Part shown: positions 1-8,725 of the stretch, piece after piece | Position numbering within the stretch: the first letter of the stretch is position 1 | Layout of the letters: the number at the start of each line of letters is the position of its first letter | Origin: Yinghuangia soli | GTDB taxonomy: Bacteria; Actinomycetota; Actinomycetes; Streptomycetales; Streptomycetaceae | Reading direction: 5' to 3' | Assembly: GCF_021502675.1 (NCBI RefSeq) | Contig: NZ_JAKFHA010000002.1 | Location: 497,795-561,794, forward strand | Length of the DNA: 64,000 nucleotides | Made by a program: the position numbers and the translations under genes | The notes under the pieces: generated by a model | Database searches by the model: none | What the model was told of the DNA's origin: nothing | What the model saw: only the letters and a program-made list of their open reading frames with translations

Positions 1-1452
1 ATTTCCTTGGGCAGACCATCGACATGAGCCAGGCCTACTACCGGGTGATCGCGATGCGCTGACCGGCAGAGTCGGGGGTTTCTCCGGCAGCCAGAAAACG
101 CCGAAGGGCGCCACCGGAGGTTCCGGTGGCGCCCATCGCCAGGTTCGTACTGCCGCGCGGGGGCGGGGGCCGCCCCGCCGGGAGGGACGGCGTACGAATG
201 GGCCGCTGCGGAAGGTGACTCCGTTCCACTTCTGGAGGCGCGAGATCTCCCACAGCGCCAGGACGGAGATCAGCGTGGCGCCCAGCACCCCGACGGCGTT
301 CTTGACGTTCTCCGGCACCGTGTCCGACCCGGACGCGAGCCCGTTGAGGAGGTTGTCGCCGAGGTGCAGCGTCATGTCGTTGAGCGTCAGCGTCCAGGCG
401 AGCCAGATGGTCAGCAGCGGCAGCAGCAGCGGGTGTCCGTCGGCGGCCGCGAACATGTGCTTGGTGATCTGCCACAGGCCGCCGATGGCGAAGAGGAGGC
501 ACCAGACGACCAACACGGCCGCCACCCACGACAGGATGAGTTCCTTCTGTGTGCCGTCCTTGTTGAGCAGATAGATCTTGCCCTTGAGGCCGGCTGCGTT
601 CCGCACCAGTACGTATGCCGTGATGCCCACGGCCATGGTGCCGCAGAAGACCAGCACGACCCGGAAAGGGTGCGCCAGTTGGCGCGCCGTGTCACTGCGC
701 ACGCTCGGGTGCGCGAGCGCCGTCAGCAGTATGCCGACGACGACAAGCCCCAGTGCCGCCAGGATCGGCGCCAGCACGATGTGGTGGACGACCGCCGCGG
801 TGATCTCCCGGAAGACCCGGACACCGTCGAAGACCGCGTTCGCGGTCTGGGTGACGTCGTCGAGGTCCTGGTAGAGCTTGTCGATCTCGGGGTCCGTCGT
901 GCGGCGTCCGGTGGGCATCGAGGTCGGGAAACCCGACGGCAGCGTCGGGAAGCTGGTCGGGAAGCCGGAGGGCAGCTTCGTGGGGAATCCCGACGGGAGC
1001 CCCGTGGCCTGCGGCATCGCGGGCATGGGCCCGGCGGCCAGGTTGTCGGCGACGGTGCCGGACGCCGGACCGCCGCCGGGAGGCGGCAGCCCCAGCGTCG
1101 AGTTCGGATTCGGGATCTTGGGAATCTGGCCCTTGCCGGACTTCTTGTCGCGGTAGAAGACGCCCAGGAAGATCCCGAAGACCAGGATGAGGCCGAGCCA
1201 CGCTCGGATGCGGTTGACCGTCTCCATCACTCGGTCCGGCCGCCCGGTCAGGTACTTGGGTTTCAGCAGCTTTCCGGCCAGGACCACCGGGAACGTGACC
1301 GCGACGATGTTGCCCAGCCACCGCCGTTCGGTCTCCACCGGCGTCTCGCCACGCGCGTTGCGGGGTGGCTGCGGACCGAACGGCGTGCCCGGCGGGCCTT
1401 GCTGGGCGTGCGAGTGCGCTCCGCCCTGCGTCATGTAAGGCGGGTTCGCCAT
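1..1452 (-). CDS. Multi-pass integral membrane protein, unknown family, no stop inside the window
   Basis: Read from ATG at 1452, preceded by GGAGGGG at a good distance. The protein has a short Gly/Pro/Gln-rich N-terminus and a first hydrophobic pair (VAVTFPVVLAGKLL and LGLILVFGIFLGVF). A Pro/Ser/Phe linker near residue 150 repeats the unit PSGFPT three times. At least four more membrane segments follow (for example VLAPILAALGLVVVGILL and FRVVLVFCGTMAVGITAYVL). Coding character fades after about position 190, yet no stop appears in this frame down to base 1, and it reads through the hairpin at 106-134. The true end is therefore uncertain. A small indel in the G/C-rich stretch at 155-185 is possible. 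I do not recognise the family. Confidence 0.6.
   Translation of the reverse strand, partial: MANPPYMTQGGAHSHAQQGPPGTPFGPQPPRNARGETPVETERRWLGNIVAVTFPVVLAGKLLKPKYLTGRPDRVMETVNRIRAWLGLILVFGIFLGVFYRDKKSGKGQIPKIPNPNSTLGLPPPGGGPASGTVADNLAAGPMPAMPQATGLPSGFPTKLPSGFPTSFPTLPSGFPTSMPTGRRTTDPEIDKLYQDLDDVTQTANAVFDGVRVFREITAAVVHHIVLAPILAALGLVVVGILLTALAHPSVRSDTARQLAHPFRVVLVFCGTMAVGITAYVLVRNAAGLKGKIYLLNKDGTQKELILSWVAAVLVVWCLLFAIGGLWQITKHMFAAADGHPLLLPLLTIWLAWTLTLNDMTLHLGDNLLNGLASGSDTVPENVKNAVGVLGATLISVLALWEISRLQKWNGVTFRSGPFVRRPSRRGGPRPRAAVRTWRWAPPEPPVAPFGVFWLPEKPPTLPVSASRSPGSRPGSCRWSAQGN
3..62 (+). CDS. 3' end of an unidentified CDS (partial)
   Basis: An open frame enters from the left edge and stops with TGA at 60-62, giving 19 codons that end in YYRVIAMR. 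The stop is followed 44 bases later by a perfect GC-rich hairpin, as expected at the end of a transcription unit. The fragment is too short to assign a family, and the opposite strand is also open here, so the frame could be fortuitous. Confidence 0.35.
   Translation, partial: FLGQTIDMSQAYYRVIAMR
106..134. terminator. GC-rich hairpin, probable bidirectional terminator
   Basis: Perfect 13-bp arms (GGGCGCCACCGGA at 106-118 and its complement at 122-134) around a 3-base loop. It lies downstream of the partial gene ending at 62 and facing the membrane-protein gene on the other strand. There is no U-tract, which is common for actinobacterial terminators. Confidence 0.6.
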
Positions 1453-1591
1453 CGGATGAAGCCCCTCCCCGTGAAACCCAACAAGTGGAACAACGAGGGA
1501 GAGTAGCAATCCCGCGGCGCTGCGGTGCGGGCGCCGTGGGGTGGTGTGGACCAGTCGGGCTCGGTCAAACGGTTGGCAGAATCCCGGCTGC

Positions 1592-2608
1592 TCAGCAGCC
1601 GCAGCTGCGGCGGACGACCAGGCGGGCCGGGAAGCTGCGGACGCGTTCCTCGCCCGGCGCGGCCGGCTCGCGCTCGAGGGCCAGGTCGACTGCCGCCTGG
1701 GCCATCGCCGCGCGGTCCGCGGCCACCGTGGTGAGCGGGACGTCCGCGAAGGCCGCCTCGGCGATGTCGTCGAAGCCGACCACGACGAGGTCGTCGGGGA
1801 CCCGCAGGCCGAGTTCGCGGGCGGCGCGCAGGACGCCTATCGCCTGGTCGTCGGTGGAGCAGAAGAGCGCGTCCGGGCGGTCCTCGGTGGCCAGCAGCTC
1901 GCGGGCCACGCCGTACGCGCCGAAGCGGTTGAACGGGGCGCCGATGAAGAGGCCGTCGGTGGGCAGGCCGGATTCCTCCAGTGCGCGCCGCCAGCCGGTG
2001 ACGTGGTCGGTGACCGGGTCGCCGAGGTCGGGCGTGGAGGGCGGGCCGCCGAGGCAGTGGATGCGGGTCAGGCCGTGCGCCTCGATGAGGTGGCGGGTGG
2101 CCAGGTACGCGCCCTGCACGTCGTCGAGGACCACCGCGTCGCCGCTGAGGGCGTTGGGCTGGCGGTGCATGAGGACGACGCGCACGTCGCGGGAGGCGAT
2201 CTCCTGCGCGGCGCGCTCGGAGGGGCCCTGGCTGACCAGCACGAGGCCGGAGACCTGCATGCCGAGGAAGGCCCGTACGTAGTGCAGCTCGCGGTCGTCG
2301 TCGTAGTCGGAGTTGCCGATCAGGACCAGGCGGCCCTTGTCGAAGGCGGCCTTCTCGACGGTGTGCGCGAGTTCGGCGAAGAACGGTTGGCGGGCATCCG
2401 GAAGTACCAGACCGATCAGATTCGTACGTCGGCTGGCCATGGCCTGCGCGACACTGTCGGGCCGGTATCCGAGCTGCTCTATTGCGGCGAGGACGCGCTC
2501 GCGGGTCGCCGGGGCCACGGGCCGCGGTCCGTTGTTGACCACGTAGCTGACCACGGCTGTCGACGTCCCGGCGAGGCGGGCAACATCGTCGCGGGTCACC
2601 TTGGGCAC
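1592..2608 (-). CDS. LacI-family transcriptional regulator
   Basis: A 338-residue LacI/GalR-type repressor. The N-terminal HTH reads [20 protein letters not shown], with the hinge helix after it. The rest is a periplasmic-binding-like effector domain ([20 protein letters not shown]; later [20 protein letters not shown]) that should bind a sugar or similar small molecule. GTG at 2608 is chosen because the HTH begins at once and TACAAT lies 6 nt upstream, which suggests a leaderless transcript; an in-frame ATG at 2641 is an alternative. The gene lies beside glnR, as I recall for the LacI gene next to glnR in Streptomyces. The target is not visible. Confidence 0.88.
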   Translation of the reverse strand: MPKVTRDDVARLAGTSTAVVSYVVNNGPRPVAPATRERVLAAIEQLGYRPDSVAQAMASRRTNLIGLVLPDARQPFFAELAHTVEKAAFDKGRLVLIGNSDYDDDRELHYVRAFLGMQVSGLVLVSQGPSERAAQEIASRDVRVVLMHRQPNALSGDAVVLDDVQGAYLATRHLIEAHGLTRIHCLGGPPSTPDLGDPVTDHVTGWRRALEESGLPTDGLFIGAPFNRFGAYGVARELLATEDRPDALFCSTDDQAIGVLRAARELGLRVPDDLVVVGFDDIAEAAFADVPLTTVAADRAAMAQAAVDLALEREPAAPGEERVRSFPARLVVRRSCGC

Positions 2609-2709
2609 GCCACCATTGTAGGGACGCCGCCCGTCGCTCATATCCGCAGTGTCCCCACTCGCATCGAATTGCGTGACCGGAACGGCCCCCAATCAGGCCG
2701 GAAGGGCTC

Positions 2710-3453
2710 TCAGGATGCCTGTTCCGGGACCGCCTCTGCCACCGAAACCACGTTTCCGCGGTCCGCGTCGGAGCCGCGGTCCGGGACCACGAAGCGGTAG
2801 CCGACGTTGCGGACGGTGCCGATCAGCGACTCGTGCTCGGGGCCGAGTTTCGCGCGCAGCCGGCGGACGTGGACGTCGACCGTGCGGGTGCCGCCGAAGT
2901 AGTCGTAGCCCCAGACCTCCTGCAGCAGCTGGGCCCGGGTGAAGACGCGCCCCGGGTGCTGGGCGAGGTACTTGAGGAGTTCGAATTCCTTGAACGTGAG
3001 GTCCAGGACCCGGCCGCGCAGCTTGGCGCTGTACGTCGCCTCGTCGATGGTGAGGTCGCCGTTGCGGATCTCGGTGGGCTCGTCGTCGGCGCCCTGGGCG
3101 GCCTGCAGGCGGCCGATGGCCAGCCGCAGCCGCGCCTCGACCTCCGCGGGGCCCGCGGTGTCGAGCAGCACGTCGTCCACGCCCCAGTCGGCGGTCAGCG
3201 CCGCCAGGCCGCCTTCGGTGGTCACCAGGATGAGCGGGCAGCCGACCCCGGTGGTCCGCAGGACCCGGCACAGGCTGCGGACCTGTGGAAGGTCGCGGCG
3301 GCCGTCCACCAGGATCACGTCGGCAGGCGGCGCGTCCACAAGGGCGGACGCCTCCGCCGGGGCAACGCGTACCTGGTGCAGCAGCAGACCGAGAGCGGGC
3401 AGCACCTCGGCCGACGGCTGGAGCGCGTTCGTGAGCAGCAGCAGGGCACTCAA
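2710..3453 (-). CDS. glnR: GlnR, orphan OmpR-type nitrogen response regulator
   Basis: A 247-residue protein with a receiver-like domain (about 1-120) and a C-terminal winged helix (about 130-228; [20 protein letters not shown], then [13 protein letters not shown]). The N-terminus [20 protein letters not shown] and the [16 protein letters not shown] stretch match actinobacterial GlnR as I know it. The Asp at position 50 is kept, but the acidic pocket of a normal phosphoreceiver is lacking and no kinase gene is adjacent. This fits the known phosphorylation-independent behaviour of GlnR. Known role: activates glnA, amtB and nitrate/nitrite genes under nitrogen limitation. Confidence 0.93.
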   Translation of the reverse strand: MSALLLLTNALQPSAEVLPALGLLLHQVRVAPAEASALVDAPPADVILVDGRRDLPQVRSLCRVLRTTGVGCPLILVTTEGGLAALTADWGVDDVLLDTAGPAEVEARLRLAIGRLQAAQGADDEPTEIRNGDLTIDEATYSAKLRGRVLDLTFKEFELLKYLAQHPGRVFTRAQLLQEVWGYDYFGGTRTVDVHVRRLRAKLGPEHESLIGTVRNVGYRFVVPDRGSDADRGNVVSVAEAVPEQAS

Positions 3454-3668
3454 CTGGGCTCCCCTCGCCCGGCGCGGCCGATGGGGTCCGCACCTGTTCG
3501 GTGGCGGGCGTGCGGGCGCACCGAGGACGTCGTGGGTCCCGGACTGCGCCGCATGTCACCTCCACGAAAACACGAAAGGACCCGGGGCGTCGTCGCCCGG
3601 ATCCTTATGTCGAGTCTTCTGGCGCGGTGACAGCTGGTCCGGAGACATCAGGTCGGCACCTTCCAGCC

Positions 3669-3688
3669 CGGCCGGAAATTACCGGCCG
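3669..3688. promoter_or_regulatory. Palindrome between glnR and the divergent hydrolase
   Basis: CGGCCGG at 3669-3675 and CCGGCCG at 3682-3688 flank the AT-rich centre AAATTA. It sits 39 bases before the hydrolase start and about 215 bases before glnR. It may be an operator or a small hairpin in a leader. No regulator can be assigned from sequence. Confidence 0.35.
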
Positions 3689-3726
3689 TTTCCACCCCAG
3701 TGGACTCGCGAGCCAGGATAGCCGAC

Positions 3727-4539
3727 ATGCACTGGCTTTCCGATGGAGACGGCGATCGTCCCGTATCGCGGACGCAGTCGACCACGCATTCGCACCCTTC
3801 CGGTCACAATCTGCTGATCAGCGCCGACGGCGTGCCGATCAGTGCCGTCCACCATCCGGACGCCGCACGCGATCTGGCCTTCGTGGTGGCGCACGGGTTC
3901 ACCGGATCGTGGCGCCGCCCCAAGGTCGCGGCCGTCATGGCTGCGCTGAACGGGTACGGCGGCGTGGTCGGATTCGACTTCCGCGGCCACGGCGCGTCGG
4001 GCGGGCAGAGCACGGTCGGCGACCGCGAGGTCCTCGACCTGGACGCGGCGGTGGCCTGGGCGCGCGAGCTGGGCTACCGGCGGATCGCGACGGTCGGCTT
4101 TTCGATGGGCGGCTCGGTCGTCGTACGCCACGCCGCCCTGCACGGGGGCGTGCAGGCGGTGGTGGCGGTGAGCGCCCCGGCGCGCTGGTACTACCGGGGT
4201 ACGCCGCCGATGCGCCGGCTGCATCACGCGATCGACCGCCGGCTCGGCCGCGCGGTCACGCGCGTGGTGCTGCGCACCCGGGTCTCGGGGAAGCGCTGGA
4301 ACCCGGTCCCGCAGGCCCCGAAGGACCTGGTCGGGCGTATCTCCCCGGTGCCGCTGCTGATCGTGCACGGGGACCGCGACGCCTACTTCCCGGTCGACCA
4401 CCCCGAACAGCTGTACGCGGCGGCCCGCGAACCGAAGGAATTGTGGATCGAAGCCGGACTCGGCCATGCGGAGAACGCCGTAGGCCCCGAACTGGTCAAA
4501 CGCATCGGCGAGTGGGCCGCACGCAGCGCATTGCGCTAG
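3727..4539 (+). CDS. Alpha/beta hydrolase
   Basis: A 270-residue alpha/beta-hydrolase fold enzyme. It carries an oxyanion-loop motif VAHGFTGSW, the nucleophile elbow GFSMGG (Ser126), a late acid in VHGDRDAYFP and a catalytic His in GLGHAEN, so the triad is complete. No signal peptide is seen, so it should be cytosolic. Start ATG 3727 has AGGA 9 nt upstream; a GTG at 3700 in the same frame is the alternative. The substrate is unknown. It is followed by a MoaD-like gene in the same direction. Confidence 0.85.
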   Translation: MHWLSDGDGDRPVSRTQSTTHSHPSGHNLLISADGVPISAVHHPDAARDLAFVVAHGFTGSWRRPKVAAVMAALNGYGGVVGFDFRGHGASGGQSTVGDREVLDLDAAVAWARELGYRRIATVGFSMGGSVVVRHAALHGGVQAVVAVSAPARWYYRGTPPMRRLHHAIDRRLGRAVTRVVLRTRVSGKRWNPVPQAPKDLVGRISPVPLLIVHGDRDAYFPVDHPEQLYAAAREPKELWIEAGLGHAENAVGPELVKRIGEWAARSALR

Positions 4540-4622
4540 CCGGCGGGGTGGGGAGCGGGCGTGCGCGGGCGCGATGATGGGGCACTCTGGTGTCCGAGAA
4601 CCGGCGAACGGAAGTGGGCGTG

Positions 4623-4883
4623 ATGGCGGTCGGCACGATGCGGTACTGGGCCGCGGCGAAGGAGGCCGCGGGCACGGCCGAGGAGGCGTACGACGCGGAG
4701 ACGCTCGCCGACGCGCTGCACGCGGCGCGGGAGCGGCATGCCGGCTCGGCGCGCTTCGTGCCGGTGGTCGGGAACAGCTCGTTCGTCGTGGACGGCAACC
4801 CGGTCGGCAAGCGCGACCACGCATCCGTGCAGCTGACCGAGGGCGGCACCGTGGAGGTCCTGCCGCCCTTCGCCGGCGGATGA
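4623..4883 (+). CDS. MoaD/ThiS-family sulfur-carrier-like protein
   Basis: An 86-residue ubiquitin-like protein of the MoaD family. It starts VGTMRYWAAAKEAAGTAEE and ends in the diagnostic C-terminal Gly-Gly (PPFAGG), the site that is adenylated and thiocarboxylated in molybdopterin synthase small subunits. The start is set at ATG 4623 with GGAA upstream; a GTG at 4590 would add 11 residues. Its stop overlaps the next start (ATGA), so the two are translationally coupled. No moaE or other cofactor gene is nearby, so a dedicated sulfur-donor role remains inference. Confidence 0.82.
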   Translation: MAVGTMRYWAAAKEAAGTAEEAYDAETLADALHAARERHAGSARFVPVVGNSSFVVDGNPVGKRDHASVQLTEGGTVEVLPPFAGG

Positions 4884-6400
4884 GCGGCACGCCCCGGGGA
4901 CCGCAGGGGCAGCCGGGACAGCCGGGACAAGGGCCGCAGGGCGACCCGGCGTACGGCCAATGGCAGCCGTACGCTGAGGACTACGCCGGCGTCCCCGCCG
5001 AGGGCTACGCACCGGCCGGGTACGACGCGTACCCGCAGCAGGGTGTGCCGCAGCAAGGCGTCCCGCAGCCCTACGCGCCCTACGACCAGGCCCCGCAGTA
5101 CACCCCGCAGCACCCGCAGGACTACGACGGGCAGTACGCCGTGCCCGGCCAATATGCGGCGGACGCCTATGCGCCGCCCGCCCCAGCCGACCAACTGCAG
5201 CCCTCCGCCTACGGATATGCCGCGCCGGACCAGTACGCCCCGCCCGCACCCGCCGCGGTGCCGGGCGAATTCGGGGGCTACGGGGACGCCGCGGAGTACG
5301 GGTACCCGCCCGCGCCCGGCAGTTTCGGCCAGGAGCAAGGCCTCGGCACGTACCCCGAGGCGCAGGCCTACGGCACGGGCACCGCAGTCGAGACGGAGCC
5401 CGGCTACGTCCCCGACCAGGGCCGCTTCGGCGACGAGTACGCCGATTACGACGAGCACGACGAGTACGCCGCCACCGACTACGCCGACGGCTACCGCGAC
5501 GAATACGGCGACGGCCCTGGCAACACCGACGGCACCGACTACGCCGAGCGGTTCGACCCGCGCGACTACGACGGCGCCGAGCCGGAACCGGCCGCCGAAG
5601 CCGCGTCCGCAGCCGCGGTCGCCTCCGAGCGCGAGCCCCTCTCGCGCCGCGTCCCGATCTGGCATCCGCCGGGCCTGGTACCGGCGTTGCTCACCGCCGG
5701 CCTGGCCGCGGTCCTCGCGGCCACCGCGCTCGCGGGCAGCATGGCCGCCGTCGTCGGCGTGGCGTTCCTCCAGGTCGTGACCGCGGCCGGCTGGTTCCGG
5801 CTGCACGGCATGTGGCCCGCGCGGCAGGGCATCGCGGTGGCGATCCTGGCCGGCTTCGCGGCCGACGCGGCCGTGCTGCTCGCGGGCGACGACGCGCTCG
5901 CGATACTGCCCGGCATCCTGGCGGGCGCTCTCGGCATCGTCCTGCTGCAGCAACTCGCCCGCAGGGACGGGCGGCCCGAGCTGATGCCCGCGCTCACGGT
6001 GACCGGTTCGGCGGCGCTGCTGACCGTGCTCGACGTGCTGTTCGTGATCGCCGCCCGCGTCGAGGGCCCGGGGGTGCGCGACGGTGCGCTGGTGGTCGTC
6101 GGCGCCGCCGCGGTGGCCGCGGCCGTGCTGCCGACCGCGCTGCCGCTGCCCGCGGTGGCCGGCCACGGGCTCGGCCTCGCGCTCGCAGCGGGCGTCGGGC
6201 TCGTCGGTGCGTCCGCGTTCGATCTCGGCTCCGCGTCCGTGCTCCTGGGCCTCGGGGCAGGCCTGATGGGCCAGTTGGGGCGGCGGGCGGCCGGGTACGA
6301 CCATCCGTCCCGTTTCGTCCACATGTCGGCGGGTGTCGCACTGCCGCTCGTCCTGGCGGCTCCGGCGGTATACCTGCTGGGACGCGTGGCGATGGGGTAG
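4880..6400 (+). CDS. Membrane protein with long Pro/Tyr/Gln-rich cytosolic N-terminus
   Basis: 506 residues. The first 250 or so are low-complexity and rich in Pro, Tyr, Gln, Asp and Gly (repeats such as PYAPYDQAP and PQYTPQHP). The last half is strongly hydrophobic with about eight membrane segments, for example LVPALLTAGLAAVLAATALAG and LPLVLAAPAVYLLGRVAMG. The start ATG at 4880 overlaps the MoaD-like stop by four bases. Similar Tyr/Pro-rich tails in actinobacterial membrane proteins act as disordered interaction regions, but I do not recognise a function here. Confidence 0.8.
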   Translation: MSGTPRGPQGQPGQPGQGPQGDPAYGQWQPYAEDYAGVPAEGYAPAGYDAYPQQGVPQQGVPQPYAPYDQAPQYTPQHPQDYDGQYAVPGQYAADAYAPPAPADQLQPSAYGYAAPDQYAPPAPAAVPGEFGGYGDAAEYGYPPAPGSFGQEQGLGTYPEAQAYGTGTAVETEPGYVPDQGRFGDEYADYDEHDEYAATDYADGYRDEYGDGPGNTDGTDYAERFDPRDYDGAEPEPAAEAASAAAVASEREPLSRRVPIWHPPGLVPALLTAGLAAVLAATALAGSMAAVVGVAFLQVVTAAGWFRLHGMWPARQGIAVAILAGFAADAAVLLAGDDALAILPGILAGALGIVLLQQLARRDGRPELMPALTVTGSAALLTVLDVLFVIAARVEGPGVRDGALVVVGAAAVAAAVLPTALPLPAVAGHGLGLALAAGVGLVGASAFDLGSASVLLGLGAGLMGQLGRRAAGYDHPSRFVHMSAGVALPLVLAAPAVYLLGRVAMG

Positions 6401-6508
6401 ACACGGGGGACACCGGGGGAGTCGCCCACGCTGGACACAACCTGGGCGGCTTCCCTCGTACGGGGATTCCCTCTGGTGGTCGCGTGAAGATCGCGGGAGG
6501 ATTCCGCC

Positions 6509-7255
6509 ATGCCGTGGAGACGCCGCCGGGCCGGTTCCGGGGGACCGGATGAACCGCAGCGCCCCGGTGCGCGTGCCGAGGATGTGACCGGCGAGTCGGG
6601 CGTCTCCGGAGTGCTGCCGGCGGTGGGGCCGTCCCCCGAGCTGCAGCCAGGGGACGAGACGCCGCCGTCCGTGCGCGCGCTCCCGCCCCCGGGGATCCCG
6701 GCCGCCCGCTCGGTCGACGCACCGTCAGGAGCCTTGCCCACCGCGGACGAAGCCGTGATCCGCGCGCTCTACCTGGAACACGCCGGGCCGCTGCTCGGTT
6801 ACACCTTGCGGCTCACCGCGGGGGACCGCGCGTGGGCCGAGGACGTCGTGCAGGAGACCCTCCTGCGCGCCTGGCGGCACCCGGAGGCGCTCGACCCGGC
6901 GCGCGGGCCGGTACGCGGGTGGCTGTGCACGGTCGCCCGCAATCTGGTGATCGACAACGGCCGGGCCCGCCGCGCGCGTCCGCCCGAGACCGGGGACGCA
7001 CCGCTGCTGTCGGTCGCCGACGAGCGGGCCGAGGACGAGTTCGACCGTGCGCTGCTGTCGTGGGAGGTCGCCGAGGCGCTCGGCGCGCTGACCCCCGAGC
7101 ACCGGGCGGTGTTACTGGAGACGTACTACCGGGGCCGTTCGGTCTCCGAGGCCGCGAAGGTGCTCGGCATCCCGGAGGGGACCGTCAAGTCGCGGACCTA
7201 CTACGCATTGCGCGCCCTGCGCGTCGCACTGGAAGAACGGGGGTTGGTGCCGTGA
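6509..7255 (+). CDS. ECF RNA polymerase sigma factor
   Basis: A 248-residue sigma-70 family ECF factor. Region 2 spans about residues 87-150 (LYLEHAGPLLGYTLRLTAGD, then AEDVVQETLLRAWRHP). Region 4 spans about 185-240 (LTPEHRAVLLETYYRGRSVS, then GIPEGTVKSRTYYALRALR). There is an 80-residue Pro/Gly-rich N-terminal extension. ATG 6509 follows GGAGGA. The stop overlaps the GTG of the anti-sigma gene (GTGA at 7252-7255), the usual layout for a sigma/anti-sigma pair. Confidence 0.92.
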   Translation: MPWRRRRAGSGGPDEPQRPGARAEDVTGESGVSGVLPAVGPSPELQPGDETPPSVRALPPPGIPAARSVDAPSGALPTADEAVIRALYLEHAGPLLGYTLRLTAGDRAWAEDVVQETLLRAWRHPEALDPARGPVRGWLCTVARNLVIDNGRARRARPPETGDAPLLSVADERAEDEFDRALLSWEVAEALGALTPEHRAVLLETYYRGRSVSEAAKVLGIPEGTVKSRTYYALRALRVALEERGLVP

Positions 7256-8274
7256 CGGATGTCGACGAGCCGGGACGCCCCGACGATCAGCGGAGGCGCG
7301 GCGCAGGGGCCGAGCCGCCGGCGTTCCCGCCGCCGCCCCGGAAGCCGCCCGCCCCACCTGCCCGGCCGGCTTCGCCGCCCGGTGCCGCACCGGCAACTGC
7401 CGCCCCTGCCTTGGCAGTCCCCGACGCCGAGCCGCCCGCGGCCCCGGCACTTCCCGACCCCCGGCAGGCCGGCAGCCCGACTGCGAAGCCCGACGACCCG
7501 GGGAAGCAGGTCTGCGCCGCGCTGCGCCTCGACCTGGGCGCGTACGTGCTCGGAACCCTCGACGAGACCGAGACGCACTGGATCCGCGCGCACGTCGCCG
7601 TATGCCCGGAGTGCCGTGCCGAGTACGAGGAACTCGCCGTCCTGCCCGCCTTCTTGGCCCGGCTGACCCCGGCCGAGGCGGAAGCCGGCGCGGTGCGTAC
7701 CGAGGTCCCGCCCGCCGCGCTGTTCGCGGAGGCCGCGGAGCGCGCACGGCGGGCCCGGCGGCAGCGCGTGGTGCTGCTGGGCGCCGCGGCGGCGTCCGCG
7801 GTCCTGCTCGGCACCCTCGGCTGGGTCCTGGGCAGCGACGACACCGGTACGGCCCGGTCCGCGCTGCCGACCACCGGACCGCCCACCGCGAGTGCCCCTG
7901 CCGTCCCGGCGCCCGCATCGCCCACCGCGCGCCCGGGCGAGCGCACGCTCAAGGCGACCGATCCGCAGACCGACACCAGCATGACGCTGGCGTACCGCCC
8001 GGTGTCCTGGGGTACGGCGGTGGAGATGCGGCTGTCCGGGGTCCCCGCGGGCACGCGCTGCCAGCTGGACGTCTACGGCACGCGGGGGCGCCAGGAGACG
8101 GCGTCCTCGTGGGTGGTGCCGGACGGCGGCTACGACGGCGAGACCTCGCTGTCGGTGCCGGGCGGGACGAGCATCCCGCCGGACGAGATCACCAAGGTCG
8201 AGGTCAGCCAGGTGGGCAGCGGACGCGTCCTGCTGACCGCCACACCGGGGCAAAGCGGGACGAAATCTCCGTGA
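7252..8274 (+). CDS. Membrane-anchored zinc-finger anti-sigma factor
   Basis: 340 residues. There is a Pro/Ala-rich N-terminal 80 residues, then an anti-sigma ZAS-like domain with the zinc signature HVAVCPEC (His-x3-Cys-x2-Cys). One membrane helix follows (VVLLGAAAASAVLLGTLGWVL), then an extracytoplasmic Thr/Pro linker and a C-terminal beta-rich domain (residues about 240-340). It should hold the upstream sigma factor at the membrane and release it on an envelope or redox signal; the signal is inference. GTG start at 7252 overlaps the sigma stop. Confidence 0.9.
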   Translation: MTDVDEPGRPDDQRRRGAGAEPPAFPPPPRKPPAPPARPASPPGAAPATAAPALAVPDAEPPAAPALPDPRQAGSPTAKPDDPGKQVCAALRLDLGAYVLGTLDETETHWIRAHVAVCPECRAEYEELAVLPAFLARLTPAEAEAGAVRTEVPPAALFAEAAERARRARRQRVVLLGAAAASAVLLGTLGWVLGSDDTGTARSALPTTGPPTASAPAVPAPASPTARPGERTLKATDPQTDTSMTLAYRPVSWGTAVEMRLSGVPAGTRCQLDVYGTRGRQETASSWVVPDGGYDGETSLSVPGGTSIPPDEITKVEVSQVGSGRVLLTATPGQSGTKSP

Positions 8275-8328
8275 TCTCGGCCAACATCTCAACATTCGGG
8301 CATTTGCGTCTCGCTATATGACACGGGC

Positions 8329-8358
8329 ATGACATCCCCGGTCATACCTCCCTACGAT
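8329..8358 (+). promoter_or_regulatory. Promoter of the sulfur-metabolism leader transcript
   Basis: ATGACA at 8329-8334 (close to TTGACA), an 18-base spacer, and TACGAT at 8353-8358. The GTG of the leader peptide begins 7 nt after the -10 box, so transcription should start at or next to its first base, giving a leaderless mRNA. Confidence 0.65.
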
Positions 8359-8365
8359 CGAGAAC

Positions 8366-8446
8366 GTGAAGCGACAGGCAGACCTCACCAAGCGGCGCGC
8401 AGTGGACCTGTGCCGCACCGCTACCTGCCTGTGTTGCCTGCGCTGA
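8366..8446 (+). CDS. Leaderless poly-cysteine leader peptide (26 aa)
   Basis: A GTG-initiated 26-codon ORF. The basic N-terminus starts MKRQADLTKRRAVDL, and Cys occurs at codons 16, 21, 23 and 24, just before the stop. It has no Shine-Dalgarno and sits 7 nt behind a -10 box. Short leader peptides starting MKRQADLTKRRAVDLCR precede sulfur genes in Streptomyces as I recall, and mycobacterial leaderless poly-Cys ORFs are shown attenuators. Ribosome pausing at the Cys codons when charged tRNA-Cys is scarce should affect expression of the rhodanese operon 280 bases downstream. The function here is inferred. Confidence 0.8.
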   Translation: MKRQADLTKRRAVDLCRTATCLCCLR

Positions 8447-8458
8447 CGCGCACCCGGG

Positions 8459-8508
8459 CACACAGGGCGGCGAGCGGTCCCCCGACCGATCCCACTGTGT
8501 GACCACAG
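8459..8508 (+). promoter_or_regulatory. Candidate attenuator: mutually exclusive hairpins after the Cys leader
   Basis: CACACAG (8459-8465) can pair with CTGTGTG (8495-8501), enclosing a second stem CGGTC/GACCG (8475-8479 with 8484-8488). The same CTGTG (8495-8499) can instead pair with CACAG at 8504-8508 through a TGAC loop. The two folds exclude each other, and the first arm begins 12 bases after the leader stop, within the footprint of a terminating ribosome. That is the geometry of translation-coupled attenuation, but no U-tract is seen. Confidence 0.45.
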
Positions 8509-8725
8509 CGCACGCGCACCTCGCCCCGAGGGCCGCGCGGCGCCGCATACCCGGAGCCTTCCGTCATCCGCCCGAGCCGGGACCGGACCTCGTCCGAACC
8601 CCTCCGCCGGATGCCGACGCGCGTCGCCGGAAGCGCATTCCCGAAGCTTTTTGCCTTGTGCAGTGCCCAATCCGTGGCTCTGCCGCCTCGGTGCGGCGTG
8701 CCCACACACCGGAGGTAGACACCCC

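Noticed and set aside
364..1506. 380-residue forward ORF opposite the left membrane protein
   Set aside because: Arg/Gln/Asp-rich composition is typical of an antisense shadow; the reverse strand has membrane helices and a ribosome site.
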